A stretch of 64,000 nucleotides of DNA from Pseudomaricurvus alkylphenolicus (GTDB lineage: Bacteria > Pseudomonadota > Gammaproteobacteria > Pseudomonadales > Cellvibrionaceae), in NCBI RefSeq assembly GCF_011683955.1, contig NZ_JAAQPI010000001.1, forward strand, positions 496,001-560,000. Direction: 5' to 3'. The position numbers and the translations under genes were made by a program. A model generated the notes under the pieces. It was not told the origin of the DNA, did not search any database, and saw nothing but the letters and a program-made list of their open reading frames with translations. Below are positions 53,474 to 63,747 of the stretch, piece by piece (within the stretch, counting starts at the first letter, position 1; the number at the start of each line of letters is the position of its first letter).

Positions 53474-53800
53474 GTGGGCTGCCCATCCTTGAGCCAATCG
53501 GATATTGTTCTCGAATCGGTTAAACAACAACTGCGCGAGTTCTATCAGGACTTACGATTGACAGCCAAGACCAATGAAATCAACAAGGCTCGCATTGAGG
53601 GCTATATGCTGGCGGGGGTTCAGGTTGGACTGACCAGTAATGAAGAACTCAAGGGCCTGATGATCAATATACACGTTGAAGTTTTTGGAAAAAGCATTGA
53701 ACAGCGCCGACTGGAATATGCCTTGGAATACCGCTCGGAGGAACACTGGGAGATCTACGACAGCCCTTCCTTTACCCGCAATTCCAAATCTGACAGCTAA
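53474..53800 (+). CDS. Small conserved-looking protein of unknown function
   Basis: A 108-residue frame starting at a GTG. The well-behaved part begins around SQSDIVLESVKQQLREFYQD and continues as an acidic, helical protein (NEINKARIEGYMLAGVQVGL; KGLMINIHVEVFGKSIEQRR). Composition and codon use look coding, but I do not recognise a family. No ribosome site is clear, so the exact start is uncertain. It lies between the integrase-like relic and the ammonium-transporter gene. Confidence 0.55.
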   Translation: MGCPSLSQSDIVLESVKQQLREFYQDLRLTAKTNEINKARIEGYMLAGVQVGLTSNEELKGLMINIHVEVFGKSIEQRRLEYALEYRSEEHWEIYDSPSFTRNSKSDS

Positions 53801-54079
53801 GAAATCGCCAGATGCCTGCCGCTCCCCACGACAGCGATCGATCTCCTGGAGATTTGGGTCATACTCACAACAGCATGGAAATTCCGCCAGACGAGCCAGA
53901 GGATCTCTATTGCTATGGGGCTCTTGACGATCATACTCGCGCAGTCTTCCCCTCACAGCCTTCACTCAAGAGTTCACCACCGATAGACCATAGCTCAATC
54001 AATCTAAACTTTTTGATTGGCTTTGAGGATAGGTACTGAACCTGGCCGGATCAGTCATACTTATCCGCTTCTGGTTTTT

Positions 54080-56308
54080 CTAGACCTGATATCGCGAGGT
54101 TAGACCGGCCAAGCTAGTTGCCATATCGCTAACTTCACGGCTGCTGTCACCCGCTTCATCAGCTCGCCCGTTTAGCGCTTTAACCAACTTCGAGAGTGTA
54201 TCAACATCACGTGACGCTTCGTTGGTCGCTTGCTCCTGCTGTTGTACAGCAACAGCGACTTGTGCGTTCATCGAGTTAATTGCCTGCACGGCTTCGGTTA
54301 TTTCACCCAGTGATGTTCGTGTTTCTCCAGCACGCCTGGCACTGCGCCTTGCCAGGTTCAGGTTATCTTCCATGGCTGCACTGGCCCGAGAAGCATCCCG
54401 CTGCAGACTTTTTACTACATCGGCAATTTCAGCTGCTGACCCCTGAGCCTGGCTGGATAGTTCACGCACCTCCTGGGCCACCACGGCAAAACCTCGCCCA
54501 TGGTCACCTGCTCGAGCAGCTTCAATAGCGGCATTGAGTGCTAATAAATTAGTTTTTTCTCCAATACTTTGAATTGCATCAACGGCCAGAGTGATACTTT
54601 CTGCGTGCTGGTCGAAGTGGTTAACGACAATAGCGACGTCTTCCACTTTTTGCGCCAACTGTTCAATTTCGTGCAATGCCAGGGTGAGATCGGATTCACT
54701 TTCTGTGACGCTACTACTCACCTGGGTTGCTGCAGAAGCGGTTTCGTCTGCACGCTGAGCGATTTCACGAATTGCCATAGCAATTTCCAGCACTGACTCG
54801 CGAAGGTTATCACTGCTATCGGTACCAAGTCGCGCCGCTTGGTTTACCGACCCTGCGTTCTTTCGAAGGGTGGTGGCATCGTCATGCAGTTTGCCGGTAG
54901 CCTCGCTCAACTCACGCAGAGATCCCTGAAAGGCGTCCAGCATGCGGTTGAACATTGTTGCAGTTGCGCCAGCTTCAGTGCCGACTTCTTGAGGTGCACG
55001 CTTGGTTAAATCTCCGGTGTGAACGATATCTCGCATGGTATTGAGGGTTTCCAGCCATACGGTTTTGGCACCATGCTCTGAAACATTAAGACCCTCCTCC
55101 TCGTCTTCTTCGCTTACACGCAACATGTCCAGTGCTCGCAATACTCCGAAGAGTATAAAACCTGTGGCAAGACACCAGATCATTACGCTAAGCACGCCAA
55201 GCACTTGAATACCAAGTTGCGCAAGAGCACTTCCGGCACTGAGGTTTTCTGCCGGGGCGACGAAAACCAAGGCGATGGTTCCCCATGCACCAGCGAAAGC
55301 GTGGGCTGGCGCGGCGCCAACAGGGTCGTCAATCTTCAAAGATAACAGCAGCCCCTCGCTCATATAAACAACGAACCCGCTACTGAGGCCAATGATAATC
55401 GCGCCCATTGGTTCTACCACGGCACAGCCGGCAGTGATGCCGACCAGACCACCAATAACACCGTTGAGCACCTTTTCCGGCTCAACCCGAGCGCGAATCA
55501 CGCTGCTGATAATCATGCAGGCAACACCGCCGGCGGCGGCGGACAGCAATGTGTTAACAATAATGCCGGCGATATCACTGGAGGCTTCCAACGTGGACCC
55601 GGCATTAAAACCGATCCAACCAAACCACAAGACAAATACACCAATGGTTGCCAGGACCAACGAGTGCCCTGGAATATACTGCACCTTTCCATTTTCATCA
55701 AAACGGCCTTTGCGGGCTCCGAGACAGATAGCCCCAACCAGAGCCAACCAACCACCGACACTGTGAACTACGGTTGAACCGGCGAAATCAATAAAGCCTT
55801 TTTGAGCCAGCCAGCCGTCTCCGCTCCAAATCCAGTGACCCACTACTGGATAGATAAAGGCGACAACAGCAATAGCCACAATGATATAGCTATTGAAATG
55901 CATGCGTTCTGCTACAGCCCCGGAAATGATAGTGGCAGCGGTACCAGCAAACACCAGCTGAAAAACAAAAACGGCAAGCTCCATGGGTTCGTCAAGCCCT
56001 TCCATAAAGAAAAAGCTGGCGCCAACCCATCCCGATGCGCTCTCGCCAAACATGAAGGCATAGCCGACCATGGCGAACACCAAGCTGGCGATGGCAAGGT
56101 CAGATATGTTCTTCAAGGCGACATTGATGGTATTTTTTGCTCGCGTCATTCCAGATTCGTAAAGCGTGAAACCAGCTTGCATAAAGAGCACCAACGCTGT
56201 GCATATGCCTACCCAAATCAGGTCCACGTTTTCTGAAAGCTGCTCAGCTGCTCCCCATGAGGGCGAACAGAAACAGACCAGGACAGCGAGCAAGGGAGTG
56301 CACTTCAT
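54080..56308 (-). CDS. Ammonium transporter fused to methyl-accepting chemotaxis signalling domain
   Basis: A 742-residue two-part protein. A signal-type N-terminus (to about WGAAEQL) is followed by an Amt domain of about 11 membrane helices (residues ~25-420) with both pore His residues (VVHSVGGW and [11 protein letters not shown]). A short HAMP-like linker leads to a chemoreceptor cytoplasmic domain whose hairpin tip is exact: [20 protein letters not shown], then [14 protein letters not shown]. No C-terminal CheR-binding pentapeptide is present. The predicted role is an ammonium sensor, using transporter conformations to steer motility or a Che-like pathway; whether it still transports is unknown. 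It has its own transcription unit. Confidence 0.92.
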   Translation of the reverse strand: MKCTPLLAVLVCFCSPSWGAAEQLSENVDLIWVGICTALVLFMQAGFTLYESGMTRAKNTINVALKNISDLAIASLVFAMVGYAFMFGESASGWVGASFFFMEGLDEPMELAVFVFQLVFAGTAATIISGAVAERMHFNSYIIVAIAVVAFIYPVVGHWIWSGDGWLAQKGFIDFAGSTVVHSVGGWLALVGAICLGARKGRFDENGKVQYIPGHSLVLATIGVFVLWFGWIGFNAGSTLEASSDIAGIIVNTLLSAAAGGVACMIISSVIRARVEPEKVLNGVIGGLVGITAGCAVVEPMGAIIIGLSSGFVVYMSEGLLLSLKIDDPVGAAPAHAFAGAWGTIALVFVAPAENLSAGSALAQLGIQVLGVLSVMIWCLATGFILFGVLRALDMLRVSEEDEEEGLNVSEHGAKTVWLETLNTMRDIVHTGDLTKRAPQEVGTEAGATATMFNRMLDAFQGSLRELSEATGKLHDDATTLRKNAGSVNQAARLGTDSSDNLRESVLEIAMAIREIAQRADETASAATQVSSSVTESESDLTLALHEIEQLAQKVEDVAIVVNHFDQHAESITLAVDAIQSIGEKTNLLALNAAIEAARAGDHGRGFAVVAQEVRELSSQAQGSAAEIADVVKSLQRDASRASAAMEDNLNLARRSARRAGETRTSLGEITEAVQAINSMNAQVAVAVQQQEQATNEASRDVDTLSKLVKALNGRADEAGDSSREVSDMATSLAGLTSRYQV

Positions 56309-56528
56309 CTCTATAAAACCTCAAAACCTTAAATTCTCTGCAATCGAGACTTTTCAAGATGTGTGCCAAGTGCTTTTTATGACTTAAATGGTGTTTTTTG
56401 GTTTTTGACGCTGTTTCACCCGGACTTTTCGCACCAGAGTTGGGCGCAAGAATTGGAGAGACCCAACAAGGTGCGCACAGCTCGTTAATGTCTTTTTCCT
56501 GACACCCAGAAACTGCCTGATGTTCAGA

Positions 56529-56879
56529 CTAGTCGGCTGCCCCTGCATCGGTGCAAGGGTCCTCAATACAAGCAATCACCTTTACCCGACCTCCACAGCT
56601 TGCACAGGTTTCAATATCTATGTTGAATACCGGTTTCAACCGCTGAGCCCAACGCATAGCCCGGTGACGCTCTTCGGGCGCCTTGTCCAACCAATCCTGC
56701 CCGCTGTGACTGCTGCCGTTGGCAGCATTTGTTCTGCTCTTACAGCTGAACGCCACCAAGCGTTCAAACCGGCAGCTATCGCACTTTACTCGCAAAAAAC
56801 CATGCTCAAGGCGTCCGCACTCGAGGTAGTCCTCGAACTCAGCTCTCGGGGCGATGGCGCTCGTACTGCCGCCCTTCAC
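56529..56879 (-). pseudogene. IS91-family transposase relic with internal deletion
   Basis: A 116-codon frame. Its first part (EFEDYLECGRLEHGFLRVKC, then DSCRFERLVAFSCKSR) is the N-terminal zinc-binding start of IS91-type transposases. Its last part (APEERHRAMRWAQRLKPVFN, then IDIETCASCGGRVKVIACIE) is their C-terminal end. The large middle part with the catalytic Tyr is missing and replaced by a short out-of-family stretch. It is not a working transposase. Confidence 0.85.
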
Positions 56880-57129
56880 CCCTATGAGTGAGTTCTGGCT
56901 GAATAGTCATCGGACAACTGCCGCAGGTGTTGTCAGCTCCGGGTCTGCGCCATTCTGTACATATATTGACCACTCGATATCGCCTCCGACCAGCCCCTAT
57001 CAAGTGACGATTATCCGGCCTCGATAGAACCGGATTCAGTGAAGCTATACCGATGGCCATTTAAGATAACACCCGACGCGGCGAAAACCTCTACAATAAT
57101 TCTGAAACACCGGAGCGGAGAAGAATCCT

Positions 57130-58803
57130 GTGAGCAAACTGACCCAGAGTTACCTCTGTGGAGAGGCCAAGGCCCCTCTGCTGTATGAAACCATTGGCAA
57201 CTGTTTCGACCGTATCGCCGACACATTTCCGGACCGGGAAGCCCTGGTAGTTCGTCACCAGGGTATTCGTTGGAACTATCGCCAATACCGACAGGAGGTC
57301 GAGCTGCTGGCCACAGGGCTGCTCAGGCTGGGCATCGGCCCCGGCGACCGGGTCGGTATCTGGGCGCCCAATTGCTACGAGTGGTGCCTGACCCAGTTTG
57401 CCACTGCCAAGATTGGCGCGGTGATGGTCTGCATAAACCCCGCCTATCGACTTTACGAACTCGAATACGCCCTCAACAAGGTGGGATGCCGGGCGCTGAT
57501 CACCGCCGAACAGTTCAAGACCAGCGAGTATTTGTCCATGCTGCAAGAGCTGGCACCGGAGCTGCAGCAGTGCCAGCCGGGGCGGCTCAAGGCCGAACGC
57601 CTGCCTCATCTGGAGATGGTGATTCGCATGGGCGAAGAACAAACCTCCGGTATGCTGAACTTCCCCGAGGTCTGTGCCCTGGGCACTGAGGAGGACATGC
57701 AACGTCTGCAACAACTCAAAGGCGAGTTACAGCCCGACGACGCCATCAATATCCAGTTCACCAGCGGCACCACCGGCAGCCCCAAGGGCGCCACGCTCAC
57801 CCACTGCAATATTCTCAACAACGGCTACCAGGTGGCCCAGGGCATGGGCTTCAGCGAACGCGACCGACTCTGTGTGCCGGTGCCCCTCTATCACTGTTTT
57901 GGTATGGTGATGGGCAACCTTGCCTGCATCACCCATGGCGCCGCCGCCATCTTTCCCAACGATGCCTTTGAACCCCTGACGGTACTGCAGACGGTACAAG
58001 AGGAGCGTTGCACCGCGCTTCACGGCGTACCCACCATGTTTATCACCGAACTGGAACACCCGCAGTTCGGTGAATTTGATCTGAGCAGCCTGCGCACCGG
58101 CATTATGGCCGGCGCCCCCTGCCCGGTGGAGGTGATGAAACGGGTGATCAACGACATGCATATGTCCGAGGTCACCATTATGTACGGCCAGACCGAAACC
58201 AGCCCAGTCAACCATATGACGGCGCTTGATGATCCCATCGACAAGCGTGTCGGTACCGTCGGTCGTTGCGGCCCCCACCAGGAAATCAAGATTATCGACG
58301 AGAACGGACGCGTGGTCCCCATCGGAGAAAAGGGTGAACTCTGTTGCCGAGGCTACTCGGTGATGCTCGGATACTGGGACGATGAGGAAAAGACTGCTGA
58401 GACTATCGATGCCGCCGGCTGGCTGCACTCGGGTGACCTGGCGATTATGGATGCAGAGGGTTATGTGCAAATCGTCGGGCGGCTCAAGGATATGATTATC
58501 CGCGGCGGTGAGAACGTCTACCCCCGGGAGGTCGAGGAATTTCTCTACACCCATTCGGCTATTCAGGAAGTGCAGGTGTTTGGCATTCCCGATGAAAAGT
58601 ATGGTGAGGAAATCTGTGCCTGGGTTCAGGTCAAGGAAGGCTCGTCATTGACGCCGGAAGAGGTGAAGGGGTATTGCAAAGACAAGATCACCCACTTCAA
58701 GGTGCCACGTCATATCCGACTGGTGGAGGAATACCCGATGACGGTGACCGGCAAGATTCAGAAGTTCAAGATGCGCGAGGCCATGCTGGCGGAGCTTGAA
58801 TAA
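57130..58803 (+). CDS. AMP-binding acyl-CoA synthetase (fatty-acyl-CoA ligase)
   Basis: A 557-residue adenylate-forming ligase starting at a GTG with a purine-rich site upstream. AMP-binding signature [16 protein letters not shown] (around residue 215), second motif [12 protein letters not shown]/hinge region [16 protein letters not shown] and C-terminal catalytic Lys in [13 protein letters not shown]. It activates a free carboxylic acid with ATP to the acyl-CoA. In this window it could supply either the 15046-to-600 pathway or the general fatty acid route. It follows the IS91 relic and stands alone in its direction. Confidence 0.93.
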   Translation: MSKLTQSYLCGEAKAPLLYETIGNCFDRIADTFPDREALVVRHQGIRWNYRQYRQEVELLATGLLRLGIGPGDRVGIWAPNCYEWCLTQFATAKIGAVMVCINPAYRLYELEYALNKVGCRALITAEQFKTSEYLSMLQELAPELQQCQPGRLKAERLPHLEMVIRMGEEQTSGMLNFPEVCALGTEEDMQRLQQLKGELQPDDAINIQFTSGTTGSPKGATLTHCNILNNGYQVAQGMGFSERDRLCVPVPLYHCFGMVMGNLACITHGAAAIFPNDAFEPLTVLQTVQEERCTALHGVPTMFITELEHPQFGEFDLSSLRTGIMAGAPCPVEVMKRVINDMHMSEVTIMYGQTETSPVNHMTALDDPIDKRVGTVGRCGPHQEIKIIDENGRVVPIGEKGELCCRGYSVMLGYWDDEEKTAETIDAAGWLHSGDLAIMDAEGYVQIVGRLKDMIIRGGENVYPREVEEFLYTHSAIQEVQVFGIPDEKYGEEICAWVQVKEGSSLTPEEVKGYCKDKITHFKVPRHIRLVEEYPMTVTGKIQKFKMREAMLAELE

Positions 58804-59264
58804 CCCCTTTAAAGTCCAAGCACAGTTCCGGGTCAGCAGGGCCAATGCTTTGGCCACCCGGAGCAATTGATAGCGAGCTCATCCATCAAACCTGTCTGTT
58901 ACACTGTAATTTCTTCAGCCACTCTCGACGGGGCAGAACCGCGTGACAGTAAAGCAGATTGACCTCAGAGGCCGACTGTTATCTCAATGGGCCAAAACAC
59001 CGTGCCGAACAAGGATGGAAAAATGAAAAAGAAAAATATCAAAGGGTCTTTCGAAAAATTTGTGGGTATAACTATTCCTAAAAGAGCTTTAGCTATTTGA
59101 AATTAGTCGCAGTTTTTTTGCCTCTCCGCTCTTTCTGTTTGGATCTGATTTGGTAGCAGGTTTAGGCATCATCTTCTAGGCAGTAGAGTGCCATAACCGG
59201 AAGTTCATAATCCTGGTTCAGGGCACCATGGGCCTTCGATGATGTCCGCAACGGCCGCACGGAT
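58804..59264. other. Intergenic, mostly empty
   Basis: No gene seen before the REP-like palindrome. A 25-codon frame at about 59023-59100 (MKKKNIKGSFEKFVGITIPK) has an AGGA-like site but no other support. Confidence 0.4.
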
Positions 59265-59306
59265 GTAGGGGATTAGAAGCGCTTTGCGCTTCGTAATCCG
59301 ACCTAC
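59265..59306. repeat. REP-like palindrome
   Basis: GTAGGGGATTAGAAGCGC pairs with GCGCTTCGTAATCCGACCTAC to form an imperfect long hairpin. This sequence type (GTAGGTCGGATTA... GCGCTTCG) is a dispersed palindrome found in many gammaproteobacteria. One copy is seen in this window. Confidence 0.7.
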
Positions 59307-59520
59307 GCGGGAAGAAAATCCTGTCGTTTCGAACGGCAGCTCCTGGCACGAAAAAGACATCACAACCCAAGGTCAAAATCATGATAACCCACAGATTTTC
59401 CTGAAGACCCATATAAAATAATGGATAGAAGATACTATGAAAGCAGAACCCAGGCCCGACAGGGTTGGCGCTGATCCCCTTCGGGGCTGGAGTGGTTGTG
59501 AATGTTGTCCACAGCCATGC

Positions 59521-60930
59521 TCACTGCTTGGCGGTATTGATCACCTGTACCCGGGTGAATTCCTCAATCCCTTCGCTGCCCCATTCCACCCCAACACCGG
59601 ACTGCTTGCAGGTAGGAAAAGGGATATTGGGCGCAAATGCCGCGTGCTGGTTAATCCAGGAAGAACCACATTCCAACCTTGCCGCCACCGCCTGTGCACG
59701 TTCGATATTGGACGACCATACCGAGCCGCCCAGCCCAAATTCAGACCCGTTGGCACATTTGATGGCGTCCTCAAGATCGGTATAGCGAATAATGGGCAGA
59801 ATGGGTCCAAACGGCTCTTCATCCACTACCGCAGTACCATCCTCGATATCGCGCACCACCGTCAATGGTAGGATAAACCCCGGCCCCTCTGGAATAGTAC
59901 CGCCAGCGATAACGTTGCCGTGAGCTTTAGCGTCGGCAATATAGGCGCAGACCTTTTCATATTGAGCCCGGTTTTGCACCGGTCCGAATTGTGTGCGCGG
60001 ATCAGACCCATCGCCCACAACCGCAGCTTTGGCCAAACCTGCAATCTCATCACACACTGCGTCGTAGATGCTGTCATGCACATACAGGCGCTTAAGAGCG
60101 GCACACACCTGGCCACTGTTCATAAACGCAGTGGCAAAGATGCCCGGCGCCACCTCTTTCGGGTCGGCATCATCAAGAACGATGCCAGCGTCATTGCCGC
60201 CCAGCTCCAATGTCAGGCGTTTAAGCGTGTCGGCGCCGGCGGCCATAATCTTGCGTCCGGTGGGCGTGGAGCCAGTGAAAGTGACTTTGGCAATATCGTC
60301 ATGAGCGCAGAGCACCGGGCCCAGGTCATTGTTGTCCGCCAGCACATTCACCACCCCGGCTGGAAATACCTGATTGGCCAGTTCACCCAGCCTTAGGGTG
60401 GTTAACGGAGTCATGGGCGAGGGTTTGATAATAATGGTGTTGCCCGTCAGTACCGCCGGCGCCAGTTTATAGACGGCCTGCACAAAGGGAAAATTCCAGG
60501 GTGTGATACCTGCCACCACACCCAGCGGTTTGCGCACCAGCTCCACCTTTTGCACTTCATCATCGATCAATACCTTATGCGCCACTCCCTGTTCGGAAAA
60601 ATAGCCGGTAAAGACCTCGGCAAAAGTCATTTCCATATTGGCACCATCCAGGGGCTTGCCCTGTTCTTTGACCAGCAGTTCTGCCAGATCATCGGCGTTG
60701 TCCTTAAGCAGTGTCACCAGTCGACGCAGACAATTCTGTCTTTCAGCAATGGGCGTCTGACTCCAGCTGGAAAAAGCGAGTTTGGCGCCATTTATCGCTG
60801 ACGCCAGTTGCTCCGGTGAGGCGGTGGCAACCGTTGCCACCAGCGACTCATCGGCCGGGTTAATCACTTCGAGGATGGAGCCCTTCCCCTCAACCAATTG
60901 TCCATCGATCAATAATTTATATTCACTCAT
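59521..60930 (-). CDS. NAD(P)-dependent aldehyde dehydrogenase
   Basis: A 469-residue ALDH. Catalytic Glu in LELGGNDAGIV, nucleophilic Cys in NSGQVCAALKRLYVHD (the Cys and the preceding GQ are in their usual places), and the NAD segment GFTPWNFPFVQAVYKLAP-like ITPWNFPFVQAVYK. It oxidises an aldehyde to the acid. It sits between the acyl-CoA synthetase and a TonB receptor, all on mixed strands, and could turn a pathway aldehyde into the acid substrate of the synthetase. Confidence 0.94.
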   Translation of the reverse strand: MSEYKLLIDGQLVEGKGSILEVINPADESLVATVATASPEQLASAINGAKLAFSSWSQTPIAERQNCLRRLVTLLKDNADDLAELLVKEQGKPLDGANMEMTFAEVFTGYFSEQGVAHKVLIDDEVQKVELVRKPLGVVAGITPWNFPFVQAVYKLAPAVLTGNTIIIKPSPMTPLTTLRLGELANQVFPAGVVNVLADNNDLGPVLCAHDDIAKVTFTGSTPTGRKIMAAGADTLKRLTLELGGNDAGIVLDDADPKEVAPGIFATAFMNSGQVCAALKRLYVHDSIYDAVCDEIAGLAKAAVVGDGSDPRTQFGPVQNRAQYEKVCAYIADAKAHGNVIAGGTIPEGPGFILPLTVVRDIEDGTAVVDEEPFGPILPIIRYTDLEDAIKCANGSEFGLGGSVWSSNIERAQAVAARLECGSSWINQHAAFAPNIPFPTCKQSGVGVEWGSEGIEEFTRVQVINTAKQ

Positions 60931-61102
60931 GACTTACCCACCTATTCTGTAATATGTTTGTCGCAGACCGTGGAATATTGAGCACGACCAGCCACAAGAC
61001 TGTCCATCTACCGTTTTAACAGCTTGCGCAGGGAAAAACCTGTGTAAATGATTAGTGATAGCGGCCACTTTTAGACCACAGGGGCCATCTTGCTGAGAGA
61101 AC

Positions 61103-61133
61103 AAAAAAGGCAAGGGTTCCACCCTTGCCTTTT
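61103..61133 (-). terminator. Rho-independent terminator of the TonB receptor gene
   Basis: A 13-bp perfect stem (61105-61117 with 61121-61133) and three-base loop. On the minus strand it is followed by TTTTTTG. It lies 32 bases after the receptor stop. Confidence 0.92.
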
Positions 61134-61164
61134 CGATCTCCTAAGACCTGGAGCCCTATCTGAA

Positions 61165-63375
61165 TCAAAGATCCATGGAGAACTCCAACCGATAGGTACT
61201 GCGCAGGGAAGGTACAGACACCAGCCCCAGCACTTCCACAATATGATTGCTGTATTCCTCGTCACCGATATTGTCGCCCACCAGCGCCAGTCCCCAACTA
61301 TCATCGGCGGAACGGTAACCGATACGGGCGCCAATCACCTCGTAGCTGCCCTGACTGAACCGGTTATTGGCGTCGAAGTACTGCTTACCGGTATAACTGT
61401 AACTTCCACGCAGTTCCACTTCTCCCAGATCACCCAATGGCAGACTGTAGTTGGCAATCAGGGTGCCGCTGTTCTTTGGCGCCCGTCCGAGAGTGTTGCC
61501 CTTGACCGAAAGACCTGCCGCCATTCCCTGTTCAAACTCCGCATCCATATAGGTGTAGTTGCCCTGCAGACTGAAATTCTCTGTCAGTAAAATCTCACCG
61601 TCCAATTCCACACCCTGCGAAGTGGCGTCTGCGGCGTTTTCAATTACAAAAACCAGGTTCTGGGTGTTTTCAATTTGCAGGTCGGTATAGTCGTACTTGA
61701 ACACGGAGGCATTCAGACGAGCGCGGCCGTCCAACAGGGTGGACTTGATACCCAGCTCCAGCGCTTTGTTCTCCTCCTCATCAAAGCCGGCGATCTGTTG
61801 AGTGCCCGTGCCAATTGGCGTGTTCGGAGCCTGGTTGAAGCCACCGGACTTGTAACCGGTAGAGAAACTGGCGTAGACAAGAATATCCCCACTCAACTGG
61901 TAATCCAGCGCCACGCGCGGATCAAAGGAAGACCACTCGTCTTTGGCGTTGAGCAGCCCATCGGTCGCCCCCTTGAAAATATTGTCGCCTGCCAGCGTTG
62001 ACACCGCATCGGGTGAAAGCAGGGAGATATAGTCGAATTCCTTTTCGTCCTTCGAGTAACGACCACCCAGGGTAAGCTTGAGGTTCTCAGTAATGTTCCA
62101 GGCCAGATCACCGTAGACCGCAACACTGGTATTGAGGGTATTGGCCTTGGTCGCGTTCTGCGCCGCACCGCTACAGGTCAGCAAGGTACAGAAATCGAAA
62201 CCCAGTGCAAACAGGTCTATGGCGCCCAGGGTATTTTCGTCATAGGTATAGGTGGTGGCGGCGTCCATATTTTCGCGGAAGTAGCTCGCGCCAACAAACC
62301 AGTCGAAATCACCACTGGCACCATTCAGGCGAAACTCCTGGCTGAACTGATCCATATGCTGGGGCTCTTCAAGATTCAGCAGAGGAATCGCCGCCAGATC
62401 CGCGTCCACACCTAAGCTATAGTCGTTGGTGTAAAAGCCGGTGTTGGACACCAGGGTCAGTTGCTCGCTGATATCCCAGGTAGTGCGACTGCTGGCACGC
62501 ACATAGTCATAGCCATTATTGCCGTCATACTCTGAAGCGCTGCGTTCAGAAAAGGCCAGCGGTGCACCAAAGGCATCGGCGTCGGCCTGATTCAGATAGC
62601 CGACCCCATAGTTACCGCGGGACAGACCACGCTCTACGGCCAGGGTGGATTCCACCGTATCACTCCAGGCGTAGAGTGCACTGAGCCGAACATTGGTATC
62701 GTCGACATTATTGAGTTCATTGCCTGTGACATCACTTTTCAGGGAGCCGTCCTTCTCTTCGTCCCGAACTGCCAGGCGCAAGGCCAGTTTGTCGCTCACT
62801 GCCCAGTTCACAAAGCCTTCGACTTTTTTCTGCCCCCAGGTTCCCGCCCCCAGCAATACGGAAGCACTGTTTTCAGCCAGGTCGGGCTTATTGGTGACCA
62901 CACTGATGGCACCGGCGGAGGTATTGCGGCCGAACAGAGTTCCCTGGGGTCCCTTTACCACTTCAACCCGCTCAACATCGAAAAAGGAACTGGCGGCAAT
63001 GGCCGGGCGTCCCAGGGCGATGTCATCGATAAATACACCCACACTGCTGTCCACACCGATGCCGAAGGCAGCGGTACCCACGCCGCGAACAGTAAACACA
63101 CTTTCCGTGTTGGAATAGGCGTTGCCGTTTAAACCGGGCGCGTGCGCGGTTAAGTCACCGACATTGGTGATGCCGGACTCCTGCACGAAATCACCGCCGA
63201 AAGCGCTAACCGCAATGGGGATATCCTGTACGCTTTCCGCGCGCTTCTGCGCGGTGACCACGATTTCTTCCAGCATAAAGCTATCAGCACTGTCGGCAAC
63301 AGCACTTTGCCCCATCACAATGCCCATTGAAGCAAACGCCACCGCTATCGCCAGCTTATTGTTGTCGTGTTTCAT
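61165..63375 (-). CDS. TonB-dependent outer-membrane receptor
   Basis: A 736-residue receptor. The ATG at 63375 (MKHDNNKLAIAVAFASMG) follows GGAGAG and opens a normal signal peptide; the open frame upstream to 63405 is less likely. Plug motifs DSSVGVFIDDIALGR and VVKGPQGTLFGRNTSAGAIS, barrel ending in YRLEFSMDL with a terminal hydrophobic residue rather than the aromatic one most common in these proteins. It belongs to the same catabolic receptor class as the others in the window. Ends at a strong terminator. Confidence 0.93.
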   Translation of the reverse strand: MKHDNNKLAIAVAFASMGIVMGQSAVADSADSFMLEEIVVTAQKRAESVQDIPIAVSAFGGDFVQESGITNVGDLTAHAPGLNGNAYSNTESVFTVRGVGTAAFGIGVDSSVGVFIDDIALGRPAIAASSFFDVERVEVVKGPQGTLFGRNTSAGAISVVTNKPDLAENSASVLLGAGTWGQKKVEGFVNWAVSDKLALRLAVRDEEKDGSLKSDVTGNELNNVDDTNVRLSALYAWSDTVESTLAVERGLSRGNYGVGYLNQADADAFGAPLAFSERSASEYDGNNGYDYVRASSRTTWDISEQLTLVSNTGFYTNDYSLGVDADLAAIPLLNLEEPQHMDQFSQEFRLNGASGDFDWFVGASYFRENMDAATTYTYDENTLGAIDLFALGFDFCTLLTCSGAAQNATKANTLNTSVAVYGDLAWNITENLKLTLGGRYSKDEKEFDYISLLSPDAVSTLAGDNIFKGATDGLLNAKDEWSSFDPRVALDYQLSGDILVYASFSTGYKSGGFNQAPNTPIGTGTQQIAGFDEEENKALELGIKSTLLDGRARLNASVFKYDYTDLQIENTQNLVFVIENAADATSQGVELDGEILLTENFSLQGNYTYMDAEFEQGMAAGLSVKGNTLGRAPKNSGTLIANYSLPLGDLGEVELRGSYSYTGKQYFDANNRFSQGSYEVIGARIGYRSADDSWGLALVGDNIGDEEYSNHIVEVLGLVSVPSLRSTYRLEFSMDL

Positions 63376-63747
63376 GAACTCTCTCCGCTTGTTTGTCGTT
63401 GTCATTCGAAATGATCACAAAAATCATATCTACCCTGAGGTCGATAGATTCAACATAGCACTAGCGCGGACTTGAGGAACCCACTTCAGATTGACGGTAA
63501 TGGCCAACCCATTCACACCATTGGCCACCTTCAGCAGTTGCAGTATCTTTAACACTAGCACCATAACAACCACTCGCCAGCGGTCGGACAAACCGCCCAA
63601 AATTCAGTCACTTAGAATAAGGTAAACGGCAAGATTAGCTTCAGCGGTCAACCCTTACCCTGACAGGCCAAAGGACTGATCTCCTCTATCAAGGACCAAA
63701 GTCGGCAATCATAATGAAGATCTTCAGCGGTCTTAGAGGAAAGCCTT
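63376..63747. other. Divergent intergenic region
   Basis: 372 bases between the TonB receptor and the amidase. It must carry both promoters. No RNA gene, repeat or MarR palindrome is seen. Confidence 0.4.

Noticed and set aside
53812-54039. 75-codon plus frame after the small unknown protein
   Set aside because: Acidic, Pro/Ser-rich, no ribosome site or recognisable motif; could be a real small gene but I cannot support it.
59023-59100. 25-codon Lys-rich frame
   Set aside because: Too short and no context to separate it from chance.
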